Assembly (NCBI GenBank): GCA_934663885.1
Contig: CAKUKW010000054.1
Span: 1-10,060, forward strand
Direction of reading: 5' to 3'
Source of the DNA: an uncultured Tidjanibacter sp.
Lineage (GTDB): Bacteria; Bacteroidota; Bacteroidia; Bacteroidales; Rikenellaceae
Length of the DNA: 10,060 bases
Made by a program: the position numbers and the translations under genes. Under the pieces are notes generated by a model. The model was not told the origin of the DNA and did no database searches. It saw only the letters and a list, made by a program, of their open reading frames with translations. Below, piece after piece: positions 6,449 to 10,060 of the stretch. Positions within the stretch are counted from its first letter, which is position 1. Each line of letters opens with the position of its first letter.

Positions 6449-6479
6449 CAAATATAGTGAAAGCCGAGCGCAGAGCAAA
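6449..6479 (-). promoter_or_regulatory. pdxB promoter giving a leaderless or near-leaderless mRNA
   Basis: On the minus strand TTTG (6476-6479) is followed by 19 nt and then TATATTTG (6449-6456), matching the Bacteroides consensus TTTG-N19-TAnnTTTG exactly. Only 4 nt (CAGA) separate the -7 box from the pdxB ATG. The start codon is fixed by the conserved protein N-terminus, so the transcript should begin at or within a few bases of the AUG. Confidence 0.72.
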
Positions 6480-6540
6480 GGGAAACGAAGTTTTCGCAGA
6501 GCTATGCCGAGGCCCATCCTGCTATTATCCAAATATACGC

Positions 6541-6548
6541 TACTTTTG
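6541..6548 (+). promoter_or_regulatory. Possible -7 box of the UDG-like gene
   Basis: TACTTTTG matches TAnnTTTG and lies 25 nt before the ATG. No TTTG is present at the -33 distance, so support is weak. A minus-strand TATATTTG (6530-6537) partly abuts it and could be a second, more distal pdxB start, also without a -33 box. Confidence 0.35.
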
Positions 6549-6573
6549 TCCTGTAAAACGTTTTTAGAACCGT

Positions 6574-7170
6574 ATGGAAATTATTAAAAATATGCCGCAG
6601 ACGGAGAGCCATCCTCTGGAGCCTTTCCTGCCGGAAGGGGCCAGGGTGCTGATGATGGGTACTTTCCCGCCGAAACGCAGCCGTTGGTCGATGGATTTTT
6701 ATTACCCTAATTTTCAGAACGATATGTGGCGCATTATGGGGCTCGTGTTCTACGGCGATAAAGGCTACTTTCTAATGCGCGGGGGAAAGTTGTTCGACAA
6801 AGAGATGATAGTGGAGTTTTGCCGCGACAAGGGGATTGCTTTATCGGATACTGCGCAGGAAGCGGTGAGGCTCAGGGATAACGCATCGGATAAATTCCTC
6901 GAGATAACCCGTCCAAGGGATATACCGGCCCTGCTTGAGAAAATGCCTTCCTGCCGGGTGGTCGTAACTACGGGAGAGAAAGCCGCAGCAACGTTCGCTT
7001 CCATTGCCGGCTGCGCTGTCCCTGCAGTCGGCGGGTGCGTCGGGGCCGTGATCGGAGGCAGAGAAATATCTCTCTACAGGATGCCTTCCTCCTCGCGCGC
7101 GTTCCCGATGGCTGTTGAAAAGAAAGCGGAATTTTATGGGAAAATGTTCCGCGATTCTGGTATTTTATGA
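6574..7170 (+). CDS. Uracil-DNA glycosylase superfamily protein
   Basis: This is a 198-aa protein that I place in the uracil-DNA glycosylase superfamily (Mug-like alpha/beta fold). An early hydrophobic strand ends in LMMGTFPP (26-33), the place of the family's G-x-x-P-x motif. It is followed by WSMDFYYPNFQNDMWRIMG (38-56), and a late loop MPSSSRA (170-176) sits where other members have HPS or NPSG. These would form the water-activating and minor-groove loops for excising damaged bases. The classical catalytic Asp/Asn after the first glycine motif is not obvious, and there is no four-cysteine Fe-S pattern, so substrate and even activity are uncertain. The start could also be Met7 at 6592. The gene diverges from pdxB and precedes oxyR by 95 bp, which fits an oxidative-damage context, but oxyR has its own promoter. 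Confidence 0.72.
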   Translation: MEIIKNMPQTESHPLEPFLPEGARVLMMGTFPPKRSRWSMDFYYPNFQNDMWRIMGLVFYGDKGYFLMRGGKLFDKEMIVEFCRDKGIALSDTAQEAVRLRDNASDKFLEITRPRDIPALLEKMPSCRVVVTTGEKAAATFASIAGCAVPAVGGCVGAVIGGREISLYRMPSSSRAFPMAVEKKAEFYGKMFRDSGIL

Positions 7171-7214
7171 AATTATAAATTAATGGGTAAAATATAAGGA
7201 AAACCTTTTCATTC

Positions 7215-7246
7215 TTTGTCGGTTATAGATATAAATTATATCTTTG
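7215..7246 (+). promoter_or_regulatory. oxyR promoter
   Basis: TTTG (7215-7218), 20 nt, then TATCTTTG (7239-7246) match the Bacteroides -33/-7 consensus. The -7 box ends 19 nt before the oxyR ATG, so a short leader of roughly a dozen bases is expected. Confidence 0.75.
7227..7243. promoter_or_regulatory. 17-bp palindrome over the oxyR -7 box (candidate operator)
   Basis: AGATATAA (7227-7234), a central A, and TTATATCT (7236-7243) form a perfect palindrome that covers the spacer and first half of the -7 box. It includes ATAG-N7-TTAT (7225-7239), one base from the ATAG-N7-CTAT half-site known for OxyR. Binding here would repress oxyR, which fits the autoregulation common among LysR-type regulators. 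Confidence 0.5.
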
Positions 7247-7265
7247 CGGGATAAAAATAAGGCCT

Positions 7266-8183
7266 ATGACTATTGTACAACTCGAATACCTGCTGGCGGT
7301 GGTAAATAACGGCAGCTTCTCGCTTGCCGCCGAAAAGTGCTTCGTCACTCAGCCTTCCCTTAGCATGCAGATAAAGAACCTGGAGGAGGAGCTCGGCGTG
7401 ATCCTTCTGGACAGGACAAAGAAGCCTGTGATGCTTACCCAGGCAGGAGAAGTGGTGGTTGGCAGGGCACGCGAAGTATTGAAGAGCTATCACCAGGTAT
7501 ACGAGGATGTGGAGGAGTTCAAAGGAAATGTTACGGGACAGCTCCGGCTCGGTGTCATTCCGACTATAGCCCCTTATTTACTGCCCAATATGGTGCAGGA
7601 ATTCGCGCGCCGCTGTCCGAACGTAAGCCTCGAGATAAGGGAGATGATAACGCCCGACATTATCAGGTCGATAGAGCACGACCAGATAGACGCTGCCATA
7701 GTCGCCGGGGGCACGTGTCCCGATGGTATTATCGAAAACGATCTTTTCGACGACCGTTTTTACGCTTATGTTTCGCCGAACCATCCGCTGTCGGCCCGCA
7801 GTAATATCAGGGTAGAGGATATAGACATGAAGGATATGCTGCTGCTTTCGGAGGGGCACTGTTTCCGCGACCAGATACTGGAATTCTGCGCCTCCAAAAA
7901 CGCAGGTAAAAGGGCCTCCTACTATTTCGAGAGCGGTTCGCTCGAGACCATTATGAGGGTGGTGGACTGTACGGATTTCCTTACTATCATTCCCGAAATG
8001 GCGGTGCCTTATGTGCATCCGGGACATGAGGAACAGGTCAAGCCTATCGCCAAAGGGGCCGTATCGCGCAAGATTGCCGTGGCGATCAGGCGCACCTATG
8101 TGAAAGATACCCTTGTGAGGGAGCTCAAGGAGTCTATACTGGAAGTGTCCCGCAGCGGATTCGCTTTCAGGATGATAAGTTAA
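7266..8183 (+). CDS. oxyR: Hydrogen peroxide-sensing LysR-type regulator OxyR
   Basis: This is a 305-aa cytoplasmic redox-switched transcription factor. The N-terminal winged HTH is typical of LysR proteins (LEYLLAVVNNGSFSLAAEKCFVTQPSLSMQIKNLEEELG, residues 6-44), followed by a linker helix and a two-lobed regulatory domain from about residue 90. The peroxide-sensing motif GHCFRDQILEFC places cysteines at 199 and 208, the same positions as in E. coli OxyR, which form a disulfide on oxidation. Thr100, His198, Arg201 and Asp202, which shape the peroxide pocket, are also present. The expected regulon in Bacteroidales (catalase, Ahp, Dps) is not in this window. The gene has its own promoter with an overlapping palindrome. 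rsfS starts 34 bp downstream with no terminator between, so read-through is likely. Confidence 0.96.
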   Translation: MTIVQLEYLLAVVNNGSFSLAAEKCFVTQPSLSMQIKNLEEELGVILLDRTKKPVMLTQAGEVVVGRAREVLKSYHQVYEDVEEFKGNVTGQLRLGVIPTIAPYLLPNMVQEFARRCPNVSLEIREMITPDIIRSIEHDQIDAAIVAGGTCPDGIIENDLFDDRFYAYVSPNHPLSARSNIRVEDIDMKDMLLLSEGHCFRDQILEFCASKNAGKRASYYFESGSLETIMRVVDCTDFLTIIPEMAVPYVHPGHEEQVKPIAKGAVSRKIAVAIRRTYVKDTLVRELKESILEVSRSGFAFRMIS

Positions 8184-8217
8184 ATCAAGTGGTTAAGAGA
8201 AGATTTAAAAAGAAAAT

Positions 8218-8568
8218 ATGGATAAAAAGCTTTTTGAAGTTATTGTATCTGCGGTAGAAGATAAAAAAGGTAAAAACATCGTATCCCTCGATCTGTCGGG
8301 TATAGATGGAGCGGTGGCGGATGCATTCGTGATCTGCAACGCCGACTCGACGGCCCATGTTGCTGCCATAGCCGACGGGGTGGAAGAAAAGGTTGTAAAC
8401 GACCTGAAGGAAAGGCCCCGCCGTATCGAGGGGATGAACAACGCCGTCTGGGTGGTTATCGACTATGTCGACGTGATGGTTCATATTTTCCAGACCGAGG
8501 CGAGGGATTTCTACAGGCTCGAACAATTGTGGGCGGACGCTCCCGCTACAAAACACGGCGACGAATAA
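8218..8568 (+). CDS. rsfS: Ribosome silencing factor RsfS (Iojap/YbeB family)
   Basis: This is a 116-aa protein that binds L14 (uL14) on the large ribosomal subunit and blocks subunit joining, lowering translation when nutrients are scarce. The family signature is clear: the DAFVICNADS strand (35-44), then EGMNNAVWVVIDYVDVMVHIF (71-91) and TEARDFYRLEQLWADA (93-108). The length fits the family, with a short polar tail (TKHGDE) that is not conserved. It sits 34 bp after oxyR and 85 bp before ftsH on the same strand. The AT-rich gap before ftsH contains no convincing TTTG/TAnnTTTG pair and no terminator, so rsfS and ftsH probably share transcripts. Confidence 0.95.
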   Translation: MDKKLFEVIVSAVEDKKGKNIVSLDLSGIDGAVADAFVICNADSTAHVAAIADGVEEKVVNDLKERPRRIEGMNNAVWVVIDYVDVMVHIFQTEARDFYRLEQLWADAPATKHGDE

Positions 8569-8653
8569 TAATATTGTTCCGCAAACGTTATATTCGGACT
8601 CTATTTCAGTTTATTAATTATTATTCTTAAAGTGCGTTATTTCATTAATTTTT

Positions 8654-10060
8654 ATGGCGACGAACAATAACCAAACCCCAAATAAAAATCCCCAGAACCG
8701 CAAGCCGCAACAGCCGGTCAAAAAGCGGATACCTCTGGGCTACATATTCTATTCGCTGGTGCTTATTTTCCTTGCGGTGATATTTTTCATGACGCCGAAG
8801 GAATCCCCCTCCAAGACGAACTGGACGGCTGTGGAAAAAATGATAGCCTCCGGTGACGTGGAGAAGATAGACGTGATAAACAAAAGCTACGCCGAGGTAC
8901 ATTTGCGCAAAGGCACGGCAGAGAAATACAAGAACCAGCCGGAGTATAAGAATATCCCGCTGCTGGGCCCGCAGTTCACCTACAATATAGGCTCCGTGGA
9001 TTCTTTCCGGTCAGACCTCAGGGAGGCGGAAAATAATTACGGAGCAACGATCCCGATAACCTACGAAGACAGGACTAACGTCTGGACTACCATATTGCTG
9101 AATTCAATTCCGTGGCTTCTCCTGATATTCCTGATGGTATGGATGATGCGCTCCGTATCGCGCAACGCTGCGGGCGGCGGACAGGGTGGACAGGGCATCT
9201 TCAACGTCGGAAAGGCGAAGGCCCAGGTTTTCGATAAGAACGCCACCGAAGGGAAGATAACTTTCAAGGATGTGGCCGGCCTGGAAGAGGCCAAAGTCGA
9301 GATAATGGAGATAGTGGACTTCCTCCGCAATCCCCAGAAATATCGTGAACTGGGGGGTAAGATACCCAAGGGCGCTCTGCTCGTAGGTCCTCCGGGAACG
9401 GGTAAGACGCTGTTGGCCAAAGCAGTGGCCGGCGAAGCCAATGTGCCGTTCTTTTCGATGAGCGGATCCGATTTCGTTGAAATGTTCGTCGGCGTGGGGG
9501 CATCCCGCGTGAGGGACCTCTTCCGCCAGGCGAAAGAAAAAGCGCCGTGTATCGTATTTATCGACGAGATAGACGCCGTAGGGCGCGCGCGCGGCAAGAA
9601 CGCCGGTTTCTCCGGCAACGACGAACGGGAGAATACCCTCAACCAGCTCCTGACGGAAATGGATGGTTTCGGTACCAATTCGGGAGTGATCCTGCTGGCG
9701 GCTACCAACCGCGCCGACATACTCGACAAGGCTCTCATGCGCGCAGGCCGTTTCGACCGCCAGATAGAGGTAGGGTTGCCCGATATCAAGGAGCGGGAAG
9801 AGATCTTCGACGTACACCTGCGCGGCCTCAAACTCGACCCGCACCTCGACAGGGCTTTCCTCGCCAAGCAGACGCCGGGGTTCTCTGGTGCCGATATCGC
9901 CAACGTATGTAACGAAGCGGCCCTTATAGCGGCCCGGAATAATAAAAAATTCGTATCTAAGGAAGATTTCCTCGCGGCCATCGACCGCATAGTGGGCGGG
10001 CTCGAAAAGAAGAACAAGATAATCACCGCCGGCGAGAAGCGCATGATAGCTTATCACGAG
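8654..10060 (+). CDS. ftsH: ATP-dependent zinc metalloprotease FtsH, N-terminal 469 residues
   Basis: FtsH is a hexameric inner-membrane AAA+ protease that removes misassembled membrane proteins and selected regulators. The order seen is a polar Asn/Gln/Pro-rich N-terminus (1-25), TM1 (about 29-46), a periplasmic domain (about 47-142), TM2 (about 144-166), and a Gly-rich linker (AGGGQGGQG, 173-181). The AAA+ domain has Walker A GPPGTGKT (245-252), pore loop F278-V-G, Walker B IVFIDEID (300-307), and a second region of homology with arginine fingers in RAGRFDR (363-369). The window stops at MIAYHE, the first two residues of the zinc-binding HExxH, so nearly all of the protease domain is missing. 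The start at 8654 is the first in-frame ATG giving this arrangement. The reading frame is intact throughout. Confidence 0.97.
   Translation, partial: MATNNNQTPNKNPQNRKPQQPVKKRIPLGYIFYSLVLIFLAVIFFMTPKESPSKTNWTAVEKMIASGDVEKIDVINKSYAEVHLRKGTAEKYKNQPEYKNIPLLGPQFTYNIGSVDSFRSDLREAENNYGATIPITYEDRTNVWTTILLNSIPWLLLIFLMVWMMRSVSRNAAGGGQGGQGIFNVGKAKAQVFDKNATEGKITFKDVAGLEEAKVEIMEIVDFLRNPQKYRELGGKIPKGALLVGPPGTGKTLLAKAVAGEANVPFFSMSGSDFVEMFVGVGASRVRDLFRQAKEKAPCIVFIDEIDAVGRARGKNAGFSGNDERENTLNQLLTEMDGFGTNSGVILLAATNRADILDKALMRAGRFDRQIEVGLPDIKEREEIFDVHLRGLKLDPHLDRAFLAKQTPGFSGADIANVCNEAALIAARNNKKFVSKEDFLAAIDRIVGGLEKKNKIITAGEKRMIAYHE

Noticed and set aside
7196..7213. AAGG-AAAA-CCTT with T-rich tail as terminator of the UDG-like gene
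   Set aside because: The stem is only 4 bp and too weak to call, and the T-rich part overlaps the start of the oxyR -33 region.
8569..8653. Separate ftsH promoter in the 85-bp AT-rich gap
   Set aside because: TATATTCG and CTATTTCAG only loosely resemble a -7 box, and no TTTG lies at the right distance.
9061..10057. Two long minus-strand open frames (327 and 317 codons) antisense to ftsH
   Set aside because: They are shadows of an intact, highly conserved ftsH frame. The translations are low-complexity Ser/Arg/Pro-rich or unrecognisable, and long antisense frames are common opposite GC-ending codons.

Overview
The window looks like a chromosomal segment of a member of the Bacteroidales. Four observations support this: promoters of the Bacteroides sigma type (a -33 TTTG and a -7 TAnnTTTG box), start codons without clear Shine-Dalgarno sequences, a DUF4493-like lipoprotein, and a membrane-spanning TPR/AraC regulator of a kind common in Bacteroidetes. 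Base composition is moderate (roughly half G+C by eye). A Rikenellaceae/Alistipes-like source is possible but is only a guess.

Left edge (1-550): the 3' half of tRNA-Val(GAC) without an encoded CCA, a strong intrinsic terminator, a second inverted repeat, then a 50-nt folded element whose 3' end resembles a tRNA 3' end and which has its own terminator-like hairpin. A gene-free stretch with several nested inverted repeats follows.

Minus-strand block (480-6479): read in transcription order this is pdxB (4-phosphoerythronate dehydrogenase, vitamin B6 synthesis), a small DUF2148 iron-sulfur protein ending at a strong terminator, a 583-aa membrane regulator with its own -7 box (periplasmic TPRs, one transmembrane helix, cytoplasmic AraC-type HTH), and a 709-aa repeat-containing lipoprotein that ends at a 10-bp hairpin terminator. 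The regulator and lipoprotein are adjacent and co-directional with two conspicuous inverted repeats between them, so they may form a sensor/target pair. pdxB has a near-perfect promoter so close to its ATG that the mRNA should be leaderless or nearly so.

Plus-strand block (6541-10060): a UDG-superfamily (putative DNA repair) protein diverges from pdxB. It is followed by oxyR, the peroxide sensor with both redox cysteines at the classical positions 199 and 208, preceded by a consensus promoter overlapped by a 17-bp palindrome. Then come rsfS (ribosome silencing factor) and the first 469 codons of ftsH (membrane AAA+ protease), which runs off the end at the start of its zinc motif.

Most of the content is core housekeeping and stress biology. 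The less ordinary parts are the regulator/lipoprotein pair, the tRNA-like element at 185-236, the leaderless pdxB promoter and the palindrome in the oxyR promoter. I see no mobile element, CRISPR array or clear defence system.
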